Part shown: positions 9,107 through 15,360 of the stretch, piece after piece
Layout: each line of letters begins with the position of its first letter
Position numbering within the stretch: the first letter of the stretch is position 1
Assembly (NCBI GenBank): GCA_934248055.1
Contig: CAKQKI010000017.1
Span: forward strand, 1-21,090
Direction of reading: 5' to 3'
Length of the DNA stretch: 21,090 bases
Source: an uncultured Clostridia bacterium
GTDB lineage: Bacteria; Bacillota; Clostridia; Christensenellales; Borkfalkiaceae
Program-made: the position numbers and the translations under genes
The notes under the pieces: generated by a model
Database searches by the model: none
What the model saw: only the letters and a program-made list of their open reading frames with translations
Told to the model about the DNA's origin: nothing

Positions 9107-9752
9107 AATTGATAATGCCGTTTACGGCTTAACGCTTGCGTTTAACGGTCGCGCAAGCGCGGCGGTTTGCGTTATTTGCCCCGCGGCGGTCGCGGCTCTG
9201 TTTATAATCGGTTTTTTTCTGAAAAACAAAAAAGGTTTTTTATGCGTTTTTTACGCCGTTAAAAATACGCTTTTTTGCGCTGTAAGCCTGTTTTCCGTCG
9301 GAAACGCGCTTTTTTACGGCGATTTTTTCGATATTCGCTCGGCAATTGTTTTCAGTATTGCCGTATATGCCGTTTTTTCGCTGATAACCGCGCTATCGGC
9401 GGTTTTTTATAAAGATAAAAAGGTCGTTCGGTCTGAAAAAGAAGATGACGAAGAAAAAGAAACCGCGGTTTTGAAAAACGAAGATATTACCGAGCGCGCC
9501 GTGGAAAAACTTACCTGCTCGGAATACGTTTCCGAAGCATACGCGGGATATATCGATACGGATTATTTAAGGGAACTCGTGCGCAACCTTAAAGAAAAAA
9601 ACTTAGAAGAAAAAGACGCTTTCGAAATTGAAAATATGGAAGTGTATCTTTTAAATTTCGTATCGCGTCAACCGACGCGCGCCGAAAGGCAGATTTTATC
9701 GGAATACGTGGGAATGCTTATAAAAAAACTCGCTAAATATTCGGCGGCGTAA
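9096..9752 (+). CDS. Unknown protein with three membrane helices and an acidic-helical cytoplasmic tail
   Basis: I do not recognise this 218-residue protein. Three hydrophobic segments are visible (about residues 21-42, 48-73 and 82-105). A charged linker rich in Lys, Glu and Asp (106-125) follows, then a soluble alpha-helical tail (about 128-218) ending in a Lys-rich amphipathic helix (LSEYVGMLIKKLAKYSAA). No catalytic motif is apparent. There is no ribosome binding site and no other ATG until residue 182 or so, so the ATG at 9096 is the only reasonable start, although it lies within a palindrome. The neighbours (addBA upstream, a YlmC-like protein 30 bases downstream) do not define a role. 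The coding pattern (third-position and amino-acid use) matches its neighbours, so I think it is a real gene. Confidence 0.65.
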   Translation: MDFLIDNAVYGLTLAFNGRASAAVCVICPAAVAALFIIGFFLKNKKGFLCVFYAVKNTLFCAVSLFSVGNALFYGDFFDIRSAIVFSIAVYAVFSLITALSAVFYKDKKVVRSEKEDDEEKETAVLKNEDITERAVEKLTCSEYVSEAYAGYIDTDYLRELVRNLKEKNLEEKDAFEIENMEVYLLNFVSRQPTRAERQILSEYVGMLIKKLAKYSAA

Positions 9753-9765
9753 TTTTGAAAAATAT

Positions 9766-9789
9766 CCGTCATATAATAGATTATGACGG
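9766..9789 (+). promoter_or_regulatory. -10 element and start codon inside an 8-8-8 inverted repeat
   Basis: A perfect TATAAT (9772-9777) ends five bases before the ATG at 9783, with no good -35 at 16-18 bases. It is framed by an inverted repeat: CCGTCATA (9766-9773) and TATGACGG (9782-9789), 8-base arms with an 8-base spacer. The position suggests either an operator covering the promoter and start codon or a hairpin. CATATAAT also resembles -10 boxes of sporulation sigma factors E/K, which would fit the YlmC/YmxH name but is only a resemblance. Confidence 0.5.
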
Positions 9790-10088
9790 TGAGATATTCT
9801 GAACTTAAAAGGAAAGACGTTTTAAGTCTTGAAACGGGTAAAAATTTAGGTAGAATAAACGATTTGGTTATCGATGAAAAGAACGGAAAAATTCTGAAAA
9901 TAGTCGTTCCCGGTCGAAAAAACGGCTTTTTAGGCTGTGAAAACGTAGAGATAGACTATTCGCGGATAACGAAAATCGGCGACGACGTTATTCTTATAGG
10001 AAAAAAATTGCCCGCGCCGACCGTTCAGCCTTGCAAGCCTTTGCCTTGCGCAAATATTTGCGGCGATTTTTCGCAGGAAGACGAATAA
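9783..10088 (+). CDS. YlmC/YmxH family PRC-barrel protein with a Cys-containing tail
   Basis: The 101-residue protein matches the YlmC/YmxH pattern, a small PRC-barrel family common in spore-forming Bacillota and usually labelled as sporulation-related, with no proven biochemical role. Family signatures are SELKRKDVLSLETGKNLGRINDLVID (about 6-31), the internal repeat of small beta strands (ILKIVVPGR), and IDYSRITKIGDDVILIG (57-73). After residue 75 there is an extra Pro/Cys tail with C84, C89 and C93. Together with C52 these could bind a metal or form disulfides, but that is inference. The ATG directly follows a TATAAT at a five-base distance and lacks a ribosome binding site, suggesting a leaderless message. 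Whether this organism sporulates cannot be told here. Confidence 0.8.
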   Translation: MTVRYSELKRKDVLSLETGKNLGRINDLVIDEKNGKILKIVVPGRKNGFLGCENVEIDYSRITKIGDDVILIGKKLPAPTVQPCKPLPCANICGDFSQEDE

Positions 10089-10098
10089 ATTTGCCTTC

Positions 10099-10123
10099 CC
10101 CGTACCGAACGGGATAAGTTCGG
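10099..10123 (+). other. Two mutually exclusive short hairpins after the YlmC-like gene
   Basis: CCCGT (10099-10103) can pair with ACGGG (10109-10113), or CCGAAC (10105-10110) can pair with GTTCGG (10118-10123); the two overlap. No T-tract follows, so this is not a clear terminator. It is the only structure in the 81-base gap apart from the next promoter. Confidence 0.3.
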
Positions 10124-10134
10124 CTGCCAAACGC

Positions 10135-10163
10135 TTGAAAAATAATCCGTTTTGTAGTAAAAT
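10135..10163 (+). promoter_or_regulatory. Promoter TTGAAA-17-TAAAAT for the CPBP protease gene
   Basis: TTGAAA (10135-10140), a 17-base spacer and TAAAAT (10158-10163) end six bases before the ATG at 10170. The predicted transcript start is the A of the ATG itself. This is the best-formed leaderless candidate in the window because both boxes and their spacing are good. Confidence 0.7.
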
Positions 10164-10169
10164 AACTAT

Positions 10170-11087
10170 ATGGCGGACAAAAATAACGATATTTTACAGA
10201 ACGAAACTCGTTTCACAGCGAAAGACGCGGGACTCGCGTACACTCTCGCCGTGATTTTTTACGTCGCGTTTTCTTTGATTTTTCCGCTTTTTTCCGAAAA
10301 GGCGAAAGCGGCGTTCGGAAACGATTTCGTTTTTTATTTGCGATTTTTTATCGCTCCCTTATCGATCGCAACGGCGATTCTGTTTTTCAAATTGCGTTTC
10401 AAGCCGAACGCGATTTCTTTATTGAAACCGAAAAAAGCGGGTAATAGCGCGATTATCGGCGCGATTTTGATTTTTTTGGGAGTAATGCTCGGCTTTTCGG
10501 ACGTAAACGCCTTTTTTATAAGTTTATTCGAAAAGGCGGGGTATGAATACGAAGTTATAACTCTTCCCGACGGCGCGACGTTCAAAAACGTAACCCTTTG
10601 CATAGTGTTTCTTTGCTTGTTTCCGACCGTTGCGGAAGAAATTCTTATGCGCGGAATAATTTCGGAAGGTTTGAGAGAAACGGGCGTTATATTCGCCCTT
10701 GCGGCAGGCGGCGTTACCTTTTCGCTTTTCCACCTTTCGCCGCAGCAGACCGTTTATCAGTTTATCGTGGGAGCGTCTTTCACGCTCATAGCGATTCGCG
10801 GCGGAAACTGGTGTCTGACAGCGGCGGGGCATTTTCTGAATAACCTTATCGTTGTAATATCGGAATACTTTTTCAAGGATTTCGTTTTTCCGGTTTATAT
10901 TAAAATTCCGCTCGTTACGGTAGGGCTTATTTCCTTCTTTGCGGGCGCGTTTATATATCTTAAAAAACTTAAAAAAGACGAATTTAAAGGCGAGCCGTTA
11001 AAAATAAAAGACTTCGCGGCGTTTGCCGCGGCGGGCGTTATAATCTGCGCGGTGTTATGGGTAAGTCAGTTGGCAACGGGGTTATAA
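10170..11087 (+). CDS. CPBP family (CAAX-like/Rce1-type) intramembrane metalloprotease
   Basis: This polytopic membrane protein (305 residues, about eight hydrophobic segments) carries all the CPBP/Abi family motifs. They are E156-E157-x3-R161 (EEILMRG), F184-x3-H188 (FSLFH) and H221-x3-N225 (HFLNN), the residues that form the membrane-embedded glutamate/histidine active site. Members cleave peptides within the membrane and are linked to bacteriocin maturation or immunity, or to housekeeping roles; the substrate here is unknown, and no bacteriocin gene is nearby. A good promoter ends six bases before the ATG and no ribosome binding site exists, so initiation is probably leaderless. The stop codon shares one base with the rlmH start (TAATG), so the two are co-expressed. 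Confidence 0.88.
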   Translation: MADKNNDILQNETRFTAKDAGLAYTLAVIFYVAFSLIFPLFSEKAKAAFGNDFVFYLRFFIAPLSIATAILFFKLRFKPNAISLLKPKKAGNSAIIGAILIFLGVMLGFSDVNAFFISLFEKAGYEYEVITLPDGATFKNVTLCIVFLCLFPTVAEEILMRGIISEGLRETGVIFALAAGGVTFSLFHLSPQQTVYQFIVGASFTLIAIRGGNWCLTAAGHFLNNLIVVISEYFFKDFVFPVYIKIPLVTVGLISFFAGAFIYLKKLKKDEFKGEPLKIKDFAAFAAAGVIICAVLWVSQLATGL

Positions 11088-11560
11088 TGTTTAAAGTAAG
11101 ATTGATTACGGTAGGGAAAATCAAAGAAAAATATTTTTCCGAAGCGGTCGAAGAGTACGCTAAAAGGCTTAAAAGATTCTGCGATTTTTCGATTATTGAA
11201 GTTAAAGAAGAAAACTTCGTAAAAGAGCCTGATTTTAAAGAAGCGGAAAGAATAAAACGCGCGGAAGGCGAAAATATTTTAAGGGAACTGCGCGGAAAAA
11301 CGGTTGTTTTCGCAATAGAAGGAAAGGAATGTTCTTCCGAAGAATTCGCCGCGCTTATAAAAGGCGTTAAAGACGGCGCGGGAGAAATTTCTTTCGTGAT
11401 AGGCGGGTCTTACGGCGTAAGCGACGAAGTTAAAAAACGCGCGGACTATAAAATATCGTTTTCCGAAATGACGTTTCCGCACGCTATGTTCAGAGTGATG
11501 TGTATAGAGCAGATTTACCGCGGTTTTACGATAATATCGGGGGCTAAGTATCATAAATGA
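11087..11560 (+). CDS. rlmH: RlmH, 23S rRNA pseudouridine-1915 N3-methyltransferase
   Basis: RlmH is a SPOUT methyltransferase that uses S-adenosylmethionine to methylate pseudouridine 1915 in helix 69 of 23S rRNA on assembled 70S ribosomes. The 157-residue length is typical. Visible signatures are the N-terminal KIKEKYFSEAVEEYAKRL (11-28), the knot region FVIGGSYG (103-110), SFSEMTFPHAMFRVMCIEQIYRG (124-146), and the C-terminal YHK (155-157) needed at the active site. A start 30 bases earlier in the same frame is possible. I chose the ATG at 11087 because it gives the family N-terminus (MFKVRLITVGK) and couples to the upstream stop. The tail reads GAKYHK where many homologues have GEPYHK, a minor change. 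It overlaps tadA by ATGA. Confidence 0.96.
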   Translation: MFKVRLITVGKIKEKYFSEAVEEYAKRLKRFCDFSIIEVKEENFVKEPDFKEAERIKRAEGENILRELRGKTVVFAIEGKECSSEEFAALIKGVKDGAGEISFVIGGSYGVSDEVKKRADYKISFSEMTFPHAMFRVMCIEQIYRGFTIISGAKYHK

Positions 11561-12030
11561 GTATAGACGAAAAATATATGCGCCTTGCGCTGAATCAGGC
11601 AAAAAAGGCTTACGACGCGGGCGAAGTGCCTATCGGCGCGGTTATAGTAAAAGACGGAAAGGTGATAGCGCGCGCGCGTAACGGCAGAAACGGAAAAAGG
11701 CTTGCGACCGCTCATGCGGAAATCACGGCTATAAATTCGGCGTGCAGAAAACTGAAAGACTGGCGGCTTACGGACGCGGAAATTTACGTAACGTTAGAGC
11801 CTTGCCCCATGTGCGCCGGCGCGATAGCGAACGCGAGAATAAAAAGAATAATTTTCGGCGCGTACGAGAAAAAAAGCGGCGCGGTTCTATCTAATTTTCA
11901 CATTCCCTTTTTTTCGGGGCTTAATCACGAGTCTGAAGTGACGGGCGGCGTGCTTGAAAGCGAGTGTTCGGGGATTTTAAAAAAATTCTTTTTTACAAAA
12001 AGAGATATGACGGCTAAATCGGTTGACTGA
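11557..12030 (+). CDS. tadA: TadA, tRNA-specific adenosine deaminase
   Basis: TadA converts A34 of tRNA-Arg(ACG) to inosine. The zinc site of the cytidine/deoxycytidylate deaminase fold is complete: H53-A-E55 (H ligand and proton-shuttling E) and P82-C83-P-M-C86. The 157-residue length is normal, and VPIGAVIV (24-31) and YVTLEPCPMCAGAI are family-typical. Its start overlaps the rlmH stop (ATGA), so two RNA-modifying enzymes are translated together. The last bases of the gene (GGTTGACTGA) also hold the -35 of the prs promoter, so prs is a separate unit. A tRNA-Arg substrate lies outside this window. Confidence 0.96.
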   Translation: MSIDEKYMRLALNQAKKAYDAGEVPIGAVIVKDGKVIARARNGRNGKRLATAHAEITAINSACRKLKDWRLTDAEIYVTLEPCPMCAGAIANARIKRIIFGAYEKKSGAVLSNFHIPFFSGLNHESEVTGGVLESECSGILKKFFFTKRDMTAKSVD

Positions 12031-12051
12031 AAAAAATCGATTATATATAAT
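12023..12051 (+). promoter_or_regulatory. prs promoter TTGACT-17-TATAAT
   Basis: TTGACT (12023-12028) overlaps the tadA stop codon. A 17-base spacer leads to TATAAT (12046-12051). The predicted start at about 12058 gives a leader of some 32 bases with the ribosome binding site GGAGGAG at 12080-12086. Confidence 0.85.
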
Positions 12052-12089
12052 ATAAGTATAACTTAACATTTTAACTTTCGGAGGAGTTT

Positions 12090-13040
12090 ATGATCACACA
12101 CAGTACGGAAATAAAACTTTTTTGCGGAAATTCGAATAAGCCGCTTGCGCAGTCCATCGCGAAGGAACTCGGAATGAATCTCAGCGAAGTTGAGTGCGGA
12201 AGATTCAGCGACGGTGAAATCAACGTTCATATCGGCGAAACGGTCAGGGGAAGAGACGTTTTCATTATTCAGTCCACTTCTCAGCCCGTAAACGACAATC
12301 TTATGGAACTTCTCGTTATGATCGACGCGGCAAGAAGAGCGTCGGCGGGAAGAATTACCGCAGTCGTTCCCTATTTCGGATACGCCCGTCAGGACAGAAA
12401 GGCTCGTCCGCGCGATCCCATCACGGCAAAACTCGTTGCCGACCTTATTCAGACCGCCGGAGCGGACAGAATACTTACCATGGACCTTCACGCTCAGCAA
12501 ATTCAGGGATTTTTCGATATACCCGTAGATCACCTTATAGGCGGACCCCTTCTTTACAAATACTTTATGGATAAAGTAGACGATGATTTCGTGGTCGTAT
12601 CTCCGGACGTAGGCTCCGTTTCGAGAGCAAGGAACGTCGCGTCGAAACTCGGCTGTCAGATGGCTATTATCGACAAGCGTCGCCCAAAGGCTAACATGCT
12701 CGAAGTTATGAATATTATCGGCGACGTTAAAGGAAAAACCTGCCTTATGGTCGACGATATGATAGACACCGCCGGCACTATCGTTCAGGGCGCGGAAGCG
12801 CTTTACCAGATGGGCGCGAAAGAAATTTACGCTTGTTGTACTCACGCTGTTTTCTCCGGCCCCGCGATAGAAAGAATTCAGAATTCTCACATAACGAAAC
12901 TCGTGGTGCTCGATACCATAGAACTTCCCGAAGAAAAGAAAATAGACAAAATAGAAGTCGTTTCCGTAGCGAAAATATTCGCGCTTGCGATAGAAAACGT
13001 ATATCTTGACAGAAAAATGTCGGCAATTTACGATAACTGA
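12090..13040 (+). CDS. prs: Ribose-phosphate pyrophosphokinase (PRPP synthase)
   Basis: The enzyme makes phosphoribosyl pyrophosphate from ribose 5-phosphate and ATP, feeding purine, pyrimidine, NAD, His and Trp synthesis. It is a standard class I enzyme of 316 residues. The ATP region is FGYARQDRKARPRDPI, the metal-binding loop is DLHAQQIQGFF (D132, H134), and the PRPP loop is VDDMIDTAGTI (221-231). RNVASKLGCQMAIIDKRRP matches the conserved catalytic flexible-loop region. It has a strong ribosome binding site seven bases or less from the ATG, its own promoter and a terminator 28-71 bases after the stop, so it is monocistronic. Codon choice here is somewhat richer in C-ending codons than in its neighbours, as expected of a highly expressed gene. 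Confidence 0.98.
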   Translation: MITHSTEIKLFCGNSNKPLAQSIAKELGMNLSEVECGRFSDGEINVHIGETVRGRDVFIIQSTSQPVNDNLMELLVMIDAARRASAGRITAVVPYFGYARQDRKARPRDPITAKLVADLIQTAGADRILTMDLHAQQIQGFFDIPVDHLIGGPLLYKYFMDKVDDDFVVVSPDVGSVSRARNVASKLGCQMAIIDKRRPKANMLEVMNIIGDVKGKTCLMVDDMIDTAGTIVQGAEALYQMGAKEIYACCTHAVFSGPAIERIQNSHITKLVVLDTIELPEEKKIDKIEVVSVAKIFALAIENVYLDRKMSAIYDN

Positions 13041-13067
13041 GCGCGATTGATAATTTCGGCGCAAAAA

Positions 13068-13111
13068 AGATTGCGGTTTAAACCATAAGGCTGAACCGCC
13101 GTCTTTTTTTT
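13068..13111 (+). terminator. prs terminator
   Basis: GCGGTT (13073-13078) pairs with AACCGC (13094-13099) across a 15-base loop. The stem extends by AGAT/GTCT around one mismatch. An eight-T run (13104-13111) follows. Confidence 0.8.
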
Positions 13112-13151
13112 ATCGCTTTTCCCGCCGTGGAAAAAAATAGCGGAAAAACTC

Positions 13152-13187
13152 TTTACAAAATCGCGTTTTTAATATAATATATATAAT
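13152..13187 (+). promoter_or_regulatory. Promoter region of the frr-uppS-cdsA-dxr-rseP cluster
   Basis: TTTACA (13152-13157) is followed by two TATAAT copies (13173-13178 and 13182-13187) in a run of TA repeats. The first is 15 bases from the -35, shorter than ideal, so the exact -10 is uncertain. The leader ends with the ribosome binding site AAGGAGA before the frr ATG. Nothing else recognisable lies between the prs terminator and frr. Confidence 0.5.
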
Positions 13188-13218
13188 ATAAAGCATAATA
13201 AGTAATTAAGGAGATAAT

Positions 13219-13794
13219 ATGGCAACGGATATAGAAACTTTGGAAATGATGATAATGGAAACGGAAGAAAAGATGGACAAGTCTTTAGACGTTCTTAAAT
13301 CCGACGTTCTTCAGGTCAGAGCGGGTAGAGCAAACCCCCACGTTCTCGATAAAATTCAGGTCGAAGCGTACGGCAGTACTTCGCCTATAAATCAGATAGG
13401 CAACGTCACCGTTTCGGACGGGCAGTGTCTTGTTATATCCCCGTGGGATAAGTCCCTTTTAAAAAACGTTGAAAAGGCGATACTTTTATCGAATATAGGA
13501 ATTACCCCGACGAACGACGGCAACGTTATAAGGCTCGTTTTTCCGATGCTTACCGACGAACGTCGTCGCGAAATCGTAAAGCAGGTCAAAAGAATGGGCG
13601 AAGACGGAAAAGTAGCGATAAGAAATATAAGGCGCGAAGGGCTTGACGGATTTAAAAAACTTAAAGCCGCGAAAGAAATAACCGAAGATCAGTACGCCGA
13701 ATACGAGCAGAAAATAGAAAAGCGCACTCAGAAAACCGTTGAGGCGGCGGACAAGGTAATTGCGGATAAAGAAAAGGAACTTTTAACCGTTTAA
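13219..13794 (+). CDS. frr: Ribosome recycling factor
   Basis: RRF splits post-termination ribosomes together with EF-G. The 191-residue protein has the usual features: VRAGRANPHVLDKIQVEAYGS (35-55), the hinge and small domain with PINQIGNVTVSDGQCLVISPWDKSLLKNVEKAI, and the C-terminal long helices with RREGLDGFKKLKAAKEITED. It is a few residues longer at the N-terminus than the 185-residue norm. The start at 13219 is supported by AAGGAGA eight bases upstream. In most Bacillota pyrH (UMP kinase) directly precedes frr; here a prs transcription unit takes that place. uppS begins two bases after the stop. Confidence 0.98.
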   Translation: MATDIETLEMMIMETEEKMDKSLDVLKSDVLQVRAGRANPHVLDKIQVEAYGSTSPINQIGNVTVSDGQCLVISPWDKSLLKNVEKAILLSNIGITPTNDGNVIRLVFPMLTDERRREIVKQVKRMGEDGKVAIRNIRREGLDGFKKLKAAKEITEDQYAEYEQKIEKRTQKTVEAADKVIADKEKELLTV

Positions 13795-13796
13795 GT

Positions 13797-14486
13797 ATGG
13801 ATGAACTTAAAATTCCCCGTCATATAGGCTTTATAATGGACGGTAACGGCAGATGGGCAAAACTCAAAGGCAAGCCCCGCAATTACGGTCATTTAAAAGG
13901 GGCTGACAGGGTCGAAGAGATTGTTACGTGTTGTTTTAATATGGGCGTGGAATGCGTGTCGCTTTACGCTTTTTCTACGGAAAACTGGTCGCGCCCGAAA
14001 AACGAAGTAGATAAAATTTTCGATATTTTAGAAAAATTTCTTGAAAAGTACAGGCAAACTCTTATAAAAAATCGCATAAGGCTTAAAATTTCGGGCGACG
14101 TTTCCGCGTTTCCCGAAAAAATAAGGTCGCTCGTTTTTAAAAGACAGAAAGAAACGGAAGAATTTACTTCCAAAACGCTTAACATTGCTATAAATTACGG
14201 CGGCAGACAAGAAATTCTGCGCGCCGCGAACAATCTTCTGAAAAGCGGTAAAACCGAAATTTCGGAGCAGGATTTTAAAAACGAACTTTACACTGCGGGT
14301 CTGCCGGAAATGGATCTCGTGGTAAGAACGAGCGGAGAAATGCGGATTAGTAACTTTTTCCTGTACGACGTGGCTTACGCCGAGTTTTATTTTACCGACG
14401 TTTTATGGCCCGATTTCGACGAAAAAGAACTTAAAAAAGCAATAGAATGTTATTCTCACAGAAAGAGAAGATTTGGTAACGTATAA
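13797..14486 (+). CDS. uppS: Isoprenyl transferase (undecaprenyl diphosphate synthase)
   Basis: A cis-prenyltransferase that extends farnesyl diphosphate with isopentenyl diphosphate to the C55 carrier for peptidoglycan and other wall polymers. Signatures in order: HIGFIMDGNGRWAK (9-22, with catalytic D15 and R19), YAFSTENWSRP, LNIAINYGGRQEI, and DLVVRTSGEMRISNFFLYD with AEFYFTDVLWPDF, which contains the diphosphate-binding arginines. At 229 residues it is slightly short but complete. Only a weak AAGGA lies 17 or so bases upstream, and the gap to frr is two bases, so translation is probably coupled. It shares one base with the cdsA start. Confidence 0.96.
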   Translation: MDELKIPRHIGFIMDGNGRWAKLKGKPRNYGHLKGADRVEEIVTCCFNMGVECVSLYAFSTENWSRPKNEVDKIFDILEKFLEKYRQTLIKNRIRLKISGDVSAFPEKIRSLVFKRQKETEEFTSKTLNIAINYGGRQEILRAANNLLKSGKTEISEQDFKNELYTAGLPEMDLVVRTSGEMRISNFFLYDVAYAEFYFTDVLWPDFDEKELKKAIECYSHRKRRFGNV

Positions 14487-15340
14487 TGCTGAAACGAACT
14501 TTAACTTCGATAGCGATAATAGTCGTTGTCGTCGGATTTTTCTTGTTAAGACATTACGTTGACGTAAGATTGTTCAACGTATTAGTACTGTTTATGGCGT
14601 TTTTATCCGCCTGCGAATTAACCCGCGCTCTCGGCGGCAGGGTTTCGGACGGGCAGAAAGTAGTAACGCTCGTGTTTCCCTTAGCGGCTGTGGGAATAGC
14701 CACTTTTTTCAGAGATTTTATCTGGATTTTCAGTCTTTTATATATTTTTACGGCTATAATATGGTCGTCGCTTGAAAAAGAAGCGTCGCTTGAAAGAACG
14801 GCTTTTACCCTTCTTGCGATGTTTTATCCCGTCGTTCCGTTATGCTCGCTTTGCAGTATCAACGTAATGGGGTCGGATACTTCCACGTTCGTTCTCGCGT
14901 CCGTTATGGCGATTTCCGCGTTTACAGACGCCGCCGCGTATATTTTCGGTTCGCTCATAAAGGGACCTAAACTTTGCCCCGAAATCAGCCCGAATAAAAC
15001 CATAAGCGGCGCGATAGGCGGGCTTGCGGGCGGCGTGATTGCGTCGTTTGCCGTGTATTACGGACTGAACGCGCTCGGGATAAAGGCGTTTGCAGATACT
15101 TCGCTCGGCAATTTTACGGGAAGAATCAACGTAAACGTTATTTTATTTCTCGTGGTGTCGGGGTTGCTGCTTTCTTTCGCAACTCAGGCGGGCGATATTT
15201 TCGAAAGTTTTATAAAACGCAAACTCGATATTAAAGATATGGGCAATATTATGCCGGGTCACGGCGGCATGCTCGACAGAATCGACGGACTTACTTTCAA
15301 TTCCGTCATCGCCCTTACTTTATACTCATTTTTAGCGTAA
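14486..15340 (+). CDS. cdsA: Phosphatidate cytidylyltransferase (CDP-diglyceride synthase)
   Basis: CdsA converts phosphatidic acid and CTP to CDP-diacylglycerol, the precursor of the acidic phospholipids. It is an integral membrane protein with about eight hydrophobic helices. The CDS signature is at the C-terminal end: GDIFESFIKRKLDIKDMGN (236-254), including the metal-binding D237 and K-x2-D-x-KD pattern, then PGHGGMLDRIDG. The earlier conserved ISPNKTISGAIGG motif is also present. At 284 residues it is slightly longer than the usual 260-270. The ATG shares its A with the uppS stop (TAATG), so the pair is translationally coupled. Confidence 0.95.
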   Translation: MLKRTLTSIAIIVVVVGFFLLRHYVDVRLFNVLVLFMAFLSACELTRALGGRVSDGQKVVTLVFPLAAVGIATFFRDFIWIFSLLYIFTAIIWSSLEKEASLERTAFTLLAMFYPVVPLCSLCSINVMGSDTSTFVLASVMAISAFTDAAAYIFGSLIKGPKLCPEISPNKTISGAIGGLAGGVIASFAVYYGLNALGIKAFADTSLGNFTGRINVNVILFLVVSGLLLSFATQAGDIFESFIKRKLDIKDMGNIMPGHGGMLDRIDGLTFNSVIALTLYSFLA

Positions 15341-15348
15341 AAACGGGA

Positions 15349-15354
15349 TATAAT
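15349..15354 (+). promoter_or_regulatory. TATAAT six bases before the dxr start codon
   Basis: A perfect -10 hexamer ends six bases before the dxr ATG (15361), which would put the transcript start at or beside the A of the ATG. No good -35 is visible 16-18 bases upstream. The sequence around it (ATATAATAGA, then ATG) closely matches that before the YlmC-like gene at 9771-9785. Confidence 0.45.
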
Positions 15355-15360
15355 AGAAGT

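Noticed and set aside
11057..11086. Upstream in-frame ATG for rlmH
   Set aside because: It would add ten residues foreign to the family and overlap the CPBP gene deeply; the ATG at 11087 gives the standard N-terminus.
10170..11087. Bacteriocin immunity/maturation locus
   Set aside because: The CPBP family can do this, but there is no precursor peptide, ABC transporter or modification enzyme nearby.
12063..13064. A 333-codon open frame on the minus strand, antisense to prs
   Set aside because: It mirrors prs almost exactly, has improbable composition (many Arg, Phe, Tyr and Val from complementary codons) and no start signal; prs is unmistakable.
13041..13218. Possible riboswitch or leader RNA before frr
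   Set aside because: The only structure is the prs terminator; the remainder is a TA-rich promoter and ribosome binding site.
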